In this document: in pieces, positions 53,306 to 61,235 of the stretch | Layout of the letters: each line of letters starts with the position of its first letter | Numbering within the stretch: position 1 is the stretch's first letter | Source: Bacteroidales bacterium | GTDB taxonomy: Bacteria > Bacteroidota > Bacteroidia > Bacteroidales > UBA10428 | Reading direction: 5' to 3' | Assembly: GCA_035299085.1 (NCBI GenBank) | Contig: DATGXG010000014.1 | Location: 108,978 to 172,977 of the forward strand | Length of the DNA stretch: 64,000 nt | Notes under the pieces: generated by a model | Told to the model about the DNA's origin: nothing | Databases searched by the model: none | Seen by the model: only the letters and a program-made list of their open reading frames with translations | Position numbers and translations under genes: made by a program

Positions 53306-54289
53306 ATGGAAAAAAGAAAACTCGGGTCATCAGGTGTTGAAGTTTCAGCGGTTACTTTTGGTGCATGGGCAATTGGCGGCTGGATGTGGGGTGGTGCCGA
53401 CCGCAGGGACGCATTGGATGCAATAAGGGTTTCCATTGACCACGGAGTGACGTCAATCGATACTGCACCTGCCTATGGACAGGGTTTAAGCGAAGAAATT
53501 GTCGGCGAAGCCATCAGGGGCATTGACCGTTCCAACATACAGATTCTTACCAAATTCGGGTTGCGTTGGGATACAACTGAAGGAGAGTTCTTCTTTAAAA
53601 GCACGGATAACCAGGGCAGGCCGATCAACATGCATAAGTTTGCATCCGCCGAATCTGTGATCCGTGAATGTGAAGAATGCCTGACCCGACTGAAAACCGA
53701 TTATATTGACCTGTTCCAGATCCATTGGCCTGATAACACCACACCGGTATCCGAAACCATGAAAGCCCTGGACAAGCTTCTGGCCGCCGGTAAAATCAGG
53801 GCTGCCGGTGTCTGCAATTATTCTCCCGCGCAGATGGAAGAAGCTGCAAAAACAATTAACCTGGCTTCCAACCAGGTCCCTTATAGCATGGTATACAGGG
53901 ATATTGAAAAGGATCTCGTTCCTTACTCAATCAAAAATAGTAAAGCCATTATTGTTTATAGTCCCTTACAACGTGGTCTCCTTACCGGCAAAATTAAACC
54001 GGGACATCATTTTAATGAAGGCGATACAAGGAAAGGCAACCAGTTTTATACCGATGACAGCATCAATCGTGTGAATGCCTTTCTTCAAAAGATAAAACCG
54101 CTGGCCGAAAGCAAAAACGCAACGCTTACACAACTGGTTATCCGTTGGACGCTTGAACAGCCCGGAATTACAGTGGCGCTTGTAGGTGCCCGCAATAGCG
54201 CCCAGGCGATTGAAAACGCCGGCGCTGCCGGGGTTACTTTAAGTGCTGAAGAAGTGAAGTTTATTACTTCGGAGCTTGAGAAGATGTGA
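53306..54289 (+). CDS. Aldo/keto reductase
   Basis: 327 residues of a full-length aldo/keto reductase, an NADPH-dependent TIM-barrel enzyme reducing carbonyl compounds in the cytoplasm. The catalytic tetrad is D52, Y57 (SIDTAPAYGQG), K83 (ILTKFGL) and H140 (LFQIHWPD). The strands RAAGVCNYSPAQMEEA and IVYSPLQRGLLTGKI, and the NADPH-site tail TVALVGARNSAQAIENAGAAGVTLS, are those of the YajO/IolS-like group. Start MEKRKLGSSGVEVSAVTFG is unambiguous. No partner genes nearby; substrate unknown. Confidence 0.93.
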   Translation: MEKRKLGSSGVEVSAVTFGAWAIGGWMWGGADRRDALDAIRVSIDHGVTSIDTAPAYGQGLSEEIVGEAIRGIDRSNIQILTKFGLRWDTTEGEFFFKSTDNQGRPINMHKFASAESVIRECEECLTRLKTDYIDLFQIHWPDNTTPVSETMKALDKLLAAGKIRAAGVCNYSPAQMEEAAKTINLASNQVPYSMVYRDIEKDLVPYSIKNSKAIIVYSPLQRGLLTGKIKPGHHFNEGDTRKGNQFYTDDSINRVNAFLQKIKPLAESKNATLTQLVIRWTLEQPGITVALVGARNSAQAIENAGAAGVTLSAEEVKFITSELEKM

Positions 54290-54433
54290 GAGGAGACTGG
54301 GAGAGGGGGAGAAGGGGAGAAGGGGAGAATGGGTGACTAGTCCCATGGGTCTCATTCGTCCCATAGGTCCCAGACCATTAGACCAGAGACTGACCAACAG
54401 ACTAACAGACTAACAGACTAAATACCAAAAAAC
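54290..54433. repeat. G-rich and ACAGACTA arrays
   Basis: GGGGAGAA units (54298-54335), TCCCATGGGTC/TCCCATAGGTC units (54341-54372), and AACAGACT units (54396-54424) ending CTAACAGACTAAATACC right before the next ATG. No gene. Confidence 0.65.
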
Positions 54434-54742
54434 ATGAAACAAAAAAACATCCTTTTTATTACGGTTGCCATCGCGGTAATGGTTATTTCGGTCTCATCTT
54501 GCGCCCACAACCAGGTGGTGGATACATGTCTTACAGGTGAGAAATATGGTTTCTGGGCCGGATTGTGGCACGGAATCATTGCACCTGTCGATTTTGTGGT
54601 AAGCCTGTTCAATGATAAAATCACCATGTATGCCCAAAATAATAACGGGACCTGGTACGCATTCGGTTTTCTTTTGGGCAGCGGAGGCTGGGGATTGCTG
54701 GGCGGCGCCGGTGCAAAAAGGAGAAGAAGGAGAAGGGATTAA
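54434..54742 (+). CDS. Small lipoprotein of unknown function
   Basis: 102 residues. Signal with lipobox (MVISVSSCAHN, lipidated Cys near 23), then DTCLTGEKYGFWAGLWHGIIAPVDFVVSLFNDKITMYAQNNNGTWYAFGFLLGSGGWGLLGG and a basic tail (AKRRRRRRD). The GFWxGLWHG and WYxFGFLLG pattern recurs in a widespread family of small membrane-associated proteins without known role. The poly-Arg tail is encoded by an AGG/AGA-rich run (GGAGAAGAAGGAGAAGG), so it may be repeat-derived. Confidence 0.8.
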   Translation: MKQKNILFITVAIAVMVISVSSCAHNQVVDTCLTGEKYGFWAGLWHGIIAPVDFVVSLFNDKITMYAQNNNGTWYAFGFLLGSGGWGLLGGAGAKRRRRRRD

Positions 54743-54764
54743 TAAAAGGGCGCCGTGAAAAGCA

Positions 54765-54969
54765 CGTCATTGCGAGGAGCTTGAAAATCTTTGATTATAA
54801 TACAATTAATCGCGACGAAGCAATCTGCTAGCACAGGCAGGGCCTAGCCAAGAGTAAGTACGGCAATTTTCCTGTATTTCTTGGTTAGGTTCTTCCTGTG
54901 CGGGCAGATTACTTCGTCGACTTAAAATTCTGCTATAATCAGTTATTTGTCAAGCTCCTCGCAATGACG
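54765..54969. repeat. Palindromic repeat CGTCATTGCGAGG, copy 2
   Basis: Same structure as 27035-27238: outer CGTCATTGCGAGGAGCTTG pairs with CAAGCTCCTCGCAATGACG; inner GACGAAGCAATCTGC pairs with GCAGATTACTTCGTC. A further partial end (CGTCGCAATGACG) lies at about 54982-54995. It separates the small lipoprotein gene from blaR1-like on the opposite strand. Confidence 0.85.
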
Positions 54970-55001
54970 ATTTTATATCACTCGTCGCAATGACGATTCC
55001 T

Positions 55002-56546
55002 TTACTTCGTTCCTTTCTTCATATTAATTAGTATAACACCATCATAATCTTCTTTCGTGTATTTTTCCATAGTTTCTTTCTTATTTAACACAGTCATGGA
55101 CTCAATTTGTTTGGGATCAAGTGATTCAAGATTTTCCACAGGCTTGCCATCTACAAGATAAAGTATTCTGGAAGCCGGTTCATCCCCTGAATGCCTGATA
55201 ATCACTTTTCTTTCTTCGTGTTTAACCTTATCCCCGTCATCTTTGATCACAATAACGGTTTTGACAGAATCTCCGAAATCTTCTTCGCGAACCGATTTGT
55301 CGTCATCGATATGCACGGTATAGCGCCTTGTTCCCCCTTGGTCATCGCTATGTGATATAGTTTCGCTATGTGAAACATTTCCGCTGTGCGAAACATCCTC
55401 ACTGTGTGTAACGCTGGTGCTATGGGCTACATGCTTATGATCGGGACTTGCTACCGTTACATCCCATGAGTGGGAATCTTCGCCCATGCGTACTTTCATC
55501 ACCTCATCTTCTGCATCTTTTCCGGTCAATACTTCTTCCTTTTCGGTTACAATAGTATCATTCGGATGATCCTTGCTTACCTTTTTAATTATAGTCTTTT
55601 TAATTACCGTGTCGGGACGCACAACATCATTGGATGTCTTTGTGTCCGGGCTTGTTGCTCCATTGAATCCTGCCATAACTATAAACACGAGCAAAGCCAC
55701 CGGCACAATAGCAAGCAGCCGTGAAAGTGTATTTTTCCTGATTTTTGATTTAGTCATCATAATGATTCTTTTTTTAATTAATGATTGATTGAAGCTTGAA
55801 GAAAGCGCTACAAGCCTTTCTTCAGTGACCTGGTTGATCAAAAGCGCCTGGTACTTTGATTTGTCAATACCGGTTCGGAGCGCCCCGTCATCAGCCTGGT
55901 ATTCATGTACCAGTTGCAAAGAGCCTTTCAGCATCCAGGCAAACGGATTGAACCACATTACGGCCGTTAGCAGTTCAATCAGCAGGATGTCAAAGGAATG
56001 GTACTGGTTTACATGCACTTTTTCATGGGTAATGATCTGTTCCAGATCGGAATCATCCGGAACAGGATGAATAAAAATCCACCGGAAAAACGAAAATGTG
56101 GTTTGAAACCGGTGATTATACAGCAAGATGCAATCAGCGAGATGCACCTTGTATGATTTTCCGTATTGCAATCTCAGGATAATCAGCATGGCCAGGATCC
56201 GGATCAGTAAAATTCCTGCAATGGCCAGGTATACTCCGATCGCAATTTTCTTCAGGTTATGTTTAAGAAAAACAAGCCATAATCCATGATTTGACTGTTT
56301 GCCTGCAGGAATGACATTTACAGGGTTTGTACCGGTAAGTACTACCTGTACTGCCTGTTTTTTCTGAAACCAGCCGGTATGGATCGTATAACCTGAGAGG
56401 GGGATTATCAGTGAGAGGATCATAGAGGCAACAAGGAATATCCGGGCATGCTGAAAGTTTACACACTGCCGGAACAACAAACGGTAAGCTATGTAAAAGA
56501 AACCCAGACAAACCGATGCAATGAGTGTATAACGCAGGATTTCCAT
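55002..56546 (-). CDS. BlaR1/MecR1-like M56 metallopeptidase with plug-like tail
   Basis: 514 residues. Four membrane helices surround the zinc site H174-E-K-V-H178 (IITHEKVHVN) with the downstream Glu in LVHEYQADDGAL, as in BlaR1/MecR1 peptidases. After another membrane helix near 275-300 (LARLLAIVPVALLVFIVMAG), an extracytoplasmic region has an odd run of VSHS units (SVTHSEDVSHSGNVSHSETISHSDD). It ends with SRILYLVDGKPVENLESLDPKQIESMTVLNKKETMEKYTKEDYDGVILINMKKG, resembling the plug of TonB-dependent transporters. There is no beta-lactam sensor domain. The gene follows blaI-like by 2 bases; presumably it cleaves that repressor on an envelope signal. Confidence 0.92.
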   Translation of the reverse strand: MEILRYTLIASVCLGFFYIAYRLLFRQCVNFQHARIFLVASMILSLIIPLSGYTIHTGWFQKKQAVQVVLTGTNPVNVIPAGKQSNHGLWLVFLKHNLKKIAIGVYLAIAGILLIRILAMLIILRLQYGKSYKVHLADCILLYNHRFQTTFSFFRWIFIHPVPDDSDLEQIITHEKVHVNQYHSFDILLIELLTAVMWFNPFAWMLKGSLQLVHEYQADDGALRTGIDKSKYQALLINQVTEERLVALSSSFNQSLIKKRIIMMTKSKIRKNTLSRLLAIVPVALLVFIVMAGFNGATSPDTKTSNDVVRPDTVIKKTIIKKVSKDHPNDTIVTEKEEVLTGKDAEDEVMKVRMGEDSHSWDVTVASPDHKHVAHSTSVTHSEDVSHSGNVSHSETISHSDDQGGTRRYTVHIDDDKSVREEDFGDSVKTVIVIKDDGDKVKHEERKVIIRHSGDEPASRILYLVDGKPVENLESLDPKQIESMTVLNKKETMEKYTKEDYDGVILINMKKGTK

Positions 56547-56547
56547 A

Positions 56548-56922
56548 CTATTGCTTTTTATTATGAATCTCTTTCTCCACTATCTCGCGTAGTTCTTCAA
56601 GTTCAGCCAGGCTGATTTCCTTACTTTTTACAAAGGTGGAAACCAGTTGGTTTATTGAACCGTTGAAGAGTCCCCTGAACGTGTCCTTTAATATATATTG
56701 GGCATACTCTTTCTGGGTAACAACCGGGTAATACACGTGGGTTTTTCCGTATGTCTTGTGTGAAACATACCCTTTCTTTTCAAGTACTTTGATCACTGTG
56801 GCCACAGTGTTATAAGCAGGTTTGGGCTCAGGAAGGTTATCCAGAATATCGCTTACGGCGCCTTCCTTAATTTTCCAGAGGGCTTTTAACAGATCTTCCT
56901 GCGCTTTTGTAATTTCTTTCAT
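56548..56922 (-). CDS. BlaI/MecI-family transcriptional repressor
   Basis: 124 residues from the ATG at 56922 (MKEITKAQEDLLKALWKIKEGAVSDILDNLPEPKPAYNTVATVIKVLEKKGYVSHKTYGKTHVYYPVV); a start at 56943 is less likely. It is a winged-helix protein with the BlaI signature AYNTVATVIKVLEKKGYV. The C-terminal helices dimerise. It lies 2 bases ahead of the M56 peptidase, so the two form a classic repressor/peptidase switch. A palindrome about 50 bases upstream is the likely operator. Confidence 0.94.
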   Translation of the reverse strand: MKEITKAQEDLLKALWKIKEGAVSDILDNLPEPKPAYNTVATVIKVLEKKGYVSHKTYGKTHVYYPVVTQKEYAQYILKDTFRGLFNGSINQLVSTFVKSKEISLAELEELREIVEKEIHNKKQ

Positions 56923-56946
56923 AAAAAACATTTTGTTAAGCAAATG

Positions 56947-56984
56947 TAACTATAAAAATTATTTATCTACTACAATTATAGTTA
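56947..56984. promoter_or_regulatory. Probable BlaI-type operator
   Basis: ACTACAATTATAGT (56969-56982) is a near-perfect 14-bp palindrome (two mismatched positions) of the TACA...TGTA style used by BlaI-family repressors, and TAACTATA (56947-56954) pairs with TATAGTTA (56977-56984). They lie just upstream of the repressor gene, where self-regulation is expected. Confidence 0.6.
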
Positions 56985-57376
56985 AAATTTCATAAAATGA
57001 TATACACCCGCCATAGTGCACGGTATACAAGGGTAAGCTCGCGGCTACCATAATGCCGGCCCTATGGGCCTTTGATGTTGTTCCTATGAGGACTTTGCTA
57101 CCATAATGCCGGCCCTATGGGCCTGCCATAATGCATGTAAATAGACAAGGGTAAGCTCCGCTAGGAGCGGCATTACGGTAGAAATATGCAGGTTTGATAA
57201 CTCAAAAGCTCCGCTAGGAGCGGCATTATGGTAGGTTTTGAGCATAATGCCGGCCATAACGGTCTTTTTGAGCGTCGGGACTATTTTGCGTAATTCTCAG
57301 AAATATGCCAGTAATAAAATGTTTATATTTATCGCTTCATTTCAACTGGCAAACAATAACCAAATAAGTAAAACCC
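56985..57376. repeat. Five-copy palindromic repeat cluster
   Basis: CTACCATAATGCCGGCCC occurs at 57045-57071 and 57098-57124. Inverted relatives AAGCTCCGCTAGGAGCGG followed by CATTAYGGTAG occur at 57153-57181 and 57206-57234, and a partial copy at 57244-57255. ACAAGGGTAAGCTC is also duplicated (~57027 and ~57145). This REP-like cluster fills the space between blaI-like and galM; the last ~100 bases are unique and may hold the galM promoter. Confidence 0.8.
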
Positions 57377-58492
57377 ATGAAAAAATTCTTCTTGCTTGTT
57401 TTCGCCGTTTCTACTGTAATGGCAGCCTGTACGAAAAAACCGGCACCCGCTGAAAATAAACTTACAATGGAAAACTGGGGAACCGTGGATAGCATGCCTG
57501 TGCAGCTTTACACACTCACCAACCTGAAAGGAATGACGATAAAAATAACCAATTATGGCGGCATTCTTACATACGTAGGTGTTCCTGATAAAAATGATTC
57601 AATCGGCAATGTGGTGCTTGGATTCGATAAACTTGACCAGTATCTGCTTGACCATCCGAATTTCGGCGCTACAATTGGCCGCTTCGGAAACCGGATTGGA
57701 GGAGCTAAATTTACACTCGAAGGTACTGAATATAAACTCGCGGCCAATGATGGTCCCAATACGTTACATGGCGGTATGAAGGGATTCGGCAAGCATGTTT
57801 TCACGGTGGATACCGCTTATGCCAATGCCGATTCACTTGTTGTAAGCCTGGTCAGAACAAGCCCCGATATGGAAGAAGGCTTCCCCGGCAATCTTAAGGT
57901 CCATGTTACCTATGTGCTGACCGACAGCAATGAGATAAAACTATATTACGAAGCCGAGACCGACAAACCGACTGTCCTTAATCTGACGAATCACAGCTAC
58001 TTCAACCTGAACGGCGGAAAGACGGATATCCTGGGACATGAACTAACACTTTTGGCCGATTCAATTACACCAACTGACGCCACTCTGATTCCCACAGGCG
58101 TCCTTGCACCGGTTGCAGGCACTGCTTTTGATTTTACATCACCCCATGCCATTGGTGAGAGAATCGACAGCGTGAAGGGCGGATATGACATCAACTATAA
58201 ATTAAGGAATAAAGCCGGGGAATTTGTAAAAGCTGCTGAAGTTTATGATCCTGCATCAGGCAGGGTAATGGAAGCCTTCACCACCGAACCGGGCATCCAG
58301 TTTTATTCGGGCAACTTCCTCAATGGCAGGTTTGCAGGCCATGACGGAGTTGTGTATAACCTGCATTATGGATTCTGTCTGGAAACCCAGCATTTCCCAG
58401 ATTCACCGAATAAACCACAGTTCCCTTCAACGGTGCTGAAGCCGGGAGAAAAATATACTCAGACGACTATTTATAAGTTCTCTGTGAGGTAG
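57377..58492 (+). CDS. galM: Aldose 1-epimerase (mutarotase), lipoprotein
   Basis: 371 residues. The signal MKKFFLLVFAVSTVMAAC puts a lipidated Cys at residue 18, so this mutarotase is exported to the periplasm or outer membrane rather than cytoplasmic. It interconverts alpha and beta anomers of aldoses such as galactose or glucose. The catalytic His region is LNLTNHSYFNLNGG and the catalytic Glu is in TTEPGIQFYSGNFL; GRFGNRIGGAKFTLEG and NDGPNTLHGGMKGFGKHVF are family motifs. Exported GalM is common in Bacteroidota. Downstream lies a tandem-repeat spacer. Confidence 0.95.
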   Translation: MKKFFLLVFAVSTVMAACTKKPAPAENKLTMENWGTVDSMPVQLYTLTNLKGMTIKITNYGGILTYVGVPDKNDSIGNVVLGFDKLDQYLLDHPNFGATIGRFGNRIGGAKFTLEGTEYKLAANDGPNTLHGGMKGFGKHVFTVDTAYANADSLVVSLVRTSPDMEEGFPGNLKVHVTYVLTDSNEIKLYYEAETDKPTVLNLTNHSYFNLNGGKTDILGHELTLLADSITPTDATLIPTGVLAPVAGTAFDFTSPHAIGERIDSVKGGYDINYKLRNKAGEFVKAAEVYDPASGRVMEAFTTEPGIQFYSGNFLNGRFAGHDGVVYNLHYGFCLETQHFPDSPNKPQFPSTVLKPGEKYTQTTIYKFSVR

Positions 58493-58502
58493 TTTTCATG
58501 CT

Positions 58503-58664
58503 GTTTCAAAGTTGTTTCAAAGTTGTTTCAAAGTTGTTTCAAAGTTCCATTCATTAGAATAATTTGGAACAATTTGGAACAATTTGGAACAATTTGGAAC
58601 AATTTGGAACAATTTTGGAACCATATGAAACAACCTTGGAACAACCTGAAACCATTTGAAACAA
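58503..58664. repeat. Paired tandem arrays between convergent genes
   Basis: Four perfect 11-bp units GTTTCAAAGTT (58503-58546) and five perfect 10-bp units AATTTGGAAC (58561-58610), then decayed units (GAAACAACCTTGGAACAACC) to 58664. GTTTCAAAGTT can pair with AATTTGGAAC allowing G-U pairs, so the two arrays could form a long stem. They lie between the convergent galM and permease genes and may act as a shared transcript end. Confidence 0.75.
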
Positions 58665-58665
58665 A

Positions 58666-61074
58666 CTACTCATACCTCAACGCCTCCACCGGGTTCATCC
58701 TTGCAGCCCTGTAAGTCTGCCAGGCTATTGTTATAAGTGCTATTGCTATTGAAATCATCAGCGCTGCCAGGTATACCCACCATGAAATTTCAGTACGGTA
58801 GGCAAAATGCTGAAGCCACCTGTGCATCGCATACCATGAAGCCGGTATGGCGATGCAGAAGGCAAGCATAATCCAGATCAGGAACTGCTTTGAAAGGACA
58901 ATCAATATATCGGCAGGCTGTGCTCCGTTTACTTTGCGTATCCCGGTTTCCTTGGTTCTTCTTTCAACTGCATTGGTTGATAGGCCGAAAAGTCCCATCA
59001 GTGCAATCATAAGCGACATGAAAGAAAACATGCTGACAAGCGAATAGGACTGGTCGTCTTTCACATAGCTCTGGTGCAATCCTTCATTAACCCAGGTAAT
59101 TTCAATGGGATCATCCGGATATACCGTGCTCCATAATTTCTTCAGATCTTCAATGGTTTTCCTGTTATCACCCGCCTCAAGCCTTACGGCAAGTTGCTGG
59201 ATGATCTGGGTATTGTAAGCAACCGACATAGGCTTGATCTCATCATAAAGCGACCGGATATGAAAATTACCGAATACACCGATTATATTTAATTTTACAG
59301 GATTCTCCGGACCGTCCGGAAGAATGTAATTGTCAATGGCTTCCTGGGCAGTTTTAAATCCCATTTTCTTCACGGCTGCTTCATTAATTAATATGGCCGT
59401 GCTGTCGCTTCCGTATTCGGGCGAAAAGGTCCGTCCCGCAACCATTTTAATGCCCAGCGTCTCAACAAGGCCGTAATCTCCCTGGATTTGTTCAAGATCA
59501 AATTTCTCATCCGAGCCCGGGAGTTTGTAATAATTAAGCCACCACTGATCGGTGGGAGGAATGTAATTGGCCCCGGAAACACCTTTTATACCAGGCACTT
59601 TTTTAAGCTCCTCCGTGAAAAGCCTGTATTTGTCGGACGTGTTATTGATTCCGGAAAACAGGTTAACGAATTGAGGAACCTTAATCGATAAAAGTTCCTC
59701 CTTCCGGTAACCGAGGTCCTTATGGCGCACAAGCCACAACTGTTTCTGCATCACAAGGAGGCAAATCAGTAGTCCGGCCATGATGGTGAACTGAAGAATA
59801 AACAAAACACTTCTTGCAGGAACCAGGCTTCTTGTGGCCGGCAGCTTATTTCGCAGGCTTTCAATGGGCGCCACTCGTGATACGTTCAGCGTGATATACA
59901 GGCTCGACAGGAAACCCAAAACAAATACAAGTACAAGAAATGCAGCCAGTAATCCGGCATTTGAGAAGATTCCTTTATATACAACGAGACCAAGATGCGA
60001 TTTAAACCAGGGTATGGCCAGTTCAACCAGCATCAGCGATATCTGGGCGGCAAGGATAAAGACAATCAGAAATTCAGTACGAACCAGCGACACCAGGTCT
60101 CCATGCGAAGCACCTACAACTTTGCGGATGCCGAATTCCTTGATACGCTGGTACGACAAGGCAAGCGACAGCAATATGAAATTGATTACCGCTATGGCCA
60201 GCACCAGCACCGCAATGGATGCAAATATGATTACCCTGGTTATACTGCCCTGTGGTTCCATTATAGCTCCGGGGTTTTTCGAGTACAGGTGTATTCTTGT
60301 AACAGGCTGCAGGCTGTAATTGAACTTCTGTTCTTCAGGTCCTTTTGGTACGACTTTGTTAACAAAATCAGGAAACCGGTCTGAAACGGTTTTGAACTGC
60401 CCGGGTTTTTTTAGCAGTACATAAGTCTGCATTGAATTAGCTCCCCAGTTGTGGCGCATATTTTCTCCCATGATCTTCAAACCAAATTTTATTGAAGTGA
60501 TAAAGCCCGCATGGAAATTGGATTGTTCGGGAATATCCCTGAATACGCCTTCAATGGTGAAAACATGATTTTCGTTAAAAACGCGGGCTGTAATGGTTTT
60601 GCCTGCTACGTCAGTAGTGCCGAAATATTTAAGTGCTTTGGATTCGGCAATCATGATACGGTCAGGTGATCGCAGAATTTTCGAGGGATCGCCATTTACG
60701 AGCGGGAAAGTAAAAATGTCAAAAAAAGTGGAATCGGAGTAGATAATATTATGGTCTCTTACATATCCTTTATCAGTGAGAATATAAAATCCCGACCAGT
60801 CAAGTCCCGCAAAACGGACTGTCTTTTCTATTTCAGGAAAAAAGCCGGGTAAAGCATCGGCCAGAACAAAAGGGGTGTATGACCAGTCTTCATGCATAAC
60901 CACTGCAATCCTGTCCTTCTTTTCATGAAACTGATCAAAGCCGGTTTCATAACGTATATGCAGCAGGATAATAAAACAGCAGGCCAGTCCAAGCGACAGC
61001 CCTACAATATTTATAAACGAGTACAATTTGTTTTTCCAAAGAAACCGGAAAGCAAGACGGAAATTCAGGTTCAT
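58666..61074 (-). CDS. FtsX/MacB-like ABC transporter permease
   Basis: 802 residues from the ATG at 61074 (MNLNFRLAFRFLWKNKLYSFINIVGLSLGLACCFIILLHIRYE), preferred over an upstream Met. It has two halves, each with a MacB-type periplasmic core and an FtsX domain: helices near residue 290 (VIIFASIAVLVLAIAVINFILLSLALSYQRIKEFGIRKVVGA) and near 690 (YSLVSMFSFMSLMIALMGLFGLSTNAVERRTKETGIRKVNGA). The ends VAPIESLRNKLP and RMNPVEALRYE are typical. Such permeases move lipoproteins, antimicrobials or signals with a separate ATPase, not present here. The divergent two-component pair may regulate it. Confidence 0.92.
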   Translation of the reverse strand: MNLNFRLAFRFLWKNKLYSFINIVGLSLGLACCFIILLHIRYETGFDQFHEKKDRIAVVMHEDWSYTPFVLADALPGFFPEIEKTVRFAGLDWSGFYILTDKGYVRDHNIIYSDSTFFDIFTFPLVNGDPSKILRSPDRIMIAESKALKYFGTTDVAGKTITARVFNENHVFTIEGVFRDIPEQSNFHAGFITSIKFGLKIMGENMRHNWGANSMQTYVLLKKPGQFKTVSDRFPDFVNKVVPKGPEEQKFNYSLQPVTRIHLYSKNPGAIMEPQGSITRVIIFASIAVLVLAIAVINFILLSLALSYQRIKEFGIRKVVGASHGDLVSLVRTEFLIVFILAAQISLMLVELAIPWFKSHLGLVVYKGIFSNAGLLAAFLVLVFVLGFLSSLYITLNVSRVAPIESLRNKLPATRSLVPARSVLFILQFTIMAGLLICLLVMQKQLWLVRHKDLGYRKEELLSIKVPQFVNLFSGINNTSDKYRLFTEELKKVPGIKGVSGANYIPPTDQWWLNYYKLPGSDEKFDLEQIQGDYGLVETLGIKMVAGRTFSPEYGSDSTAILINEAAVKKMGFKTAQEAIDNYILPDGPENPVKLNIIGVFGNFHIRSLYDEIKPMSVAYNTQIIQQLAVRLEAGDNRKTIEDLKKLWSTVYPDDPIEITWVNEGLHQSYVKDDQSYSLVSMFSFMSLMIALMGLFGLSTNAVERRTKETGIRKVNGAQPADILIVLSKQFLIWIMLAFCIAIPASWYAMHRWLQHFAYRTEISWWVYLAALMISIAIALITIAWQTYRAARMNPVEALRYE

Positions 61075-61235
61075 AACAATTTGGTTTTTTCGTGAAATAT
61101 CCAAGTATATGCCAAAAAATTATAAGGTTGAAAATGAATTATATACCTTAATGATCGCTAAATACCTGTTGGATTTCCGGACACTTCTTGTTGATTTTTC
61201 AGACAGATTACAGACCTTTGAATAAATAGTAAAAA

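Noticed and set aside
58503..58664. Possible CRISPR array
   Set aside because: Units of 10-11 bp are contiguous with no unique spacers between them and no cas genes are present.
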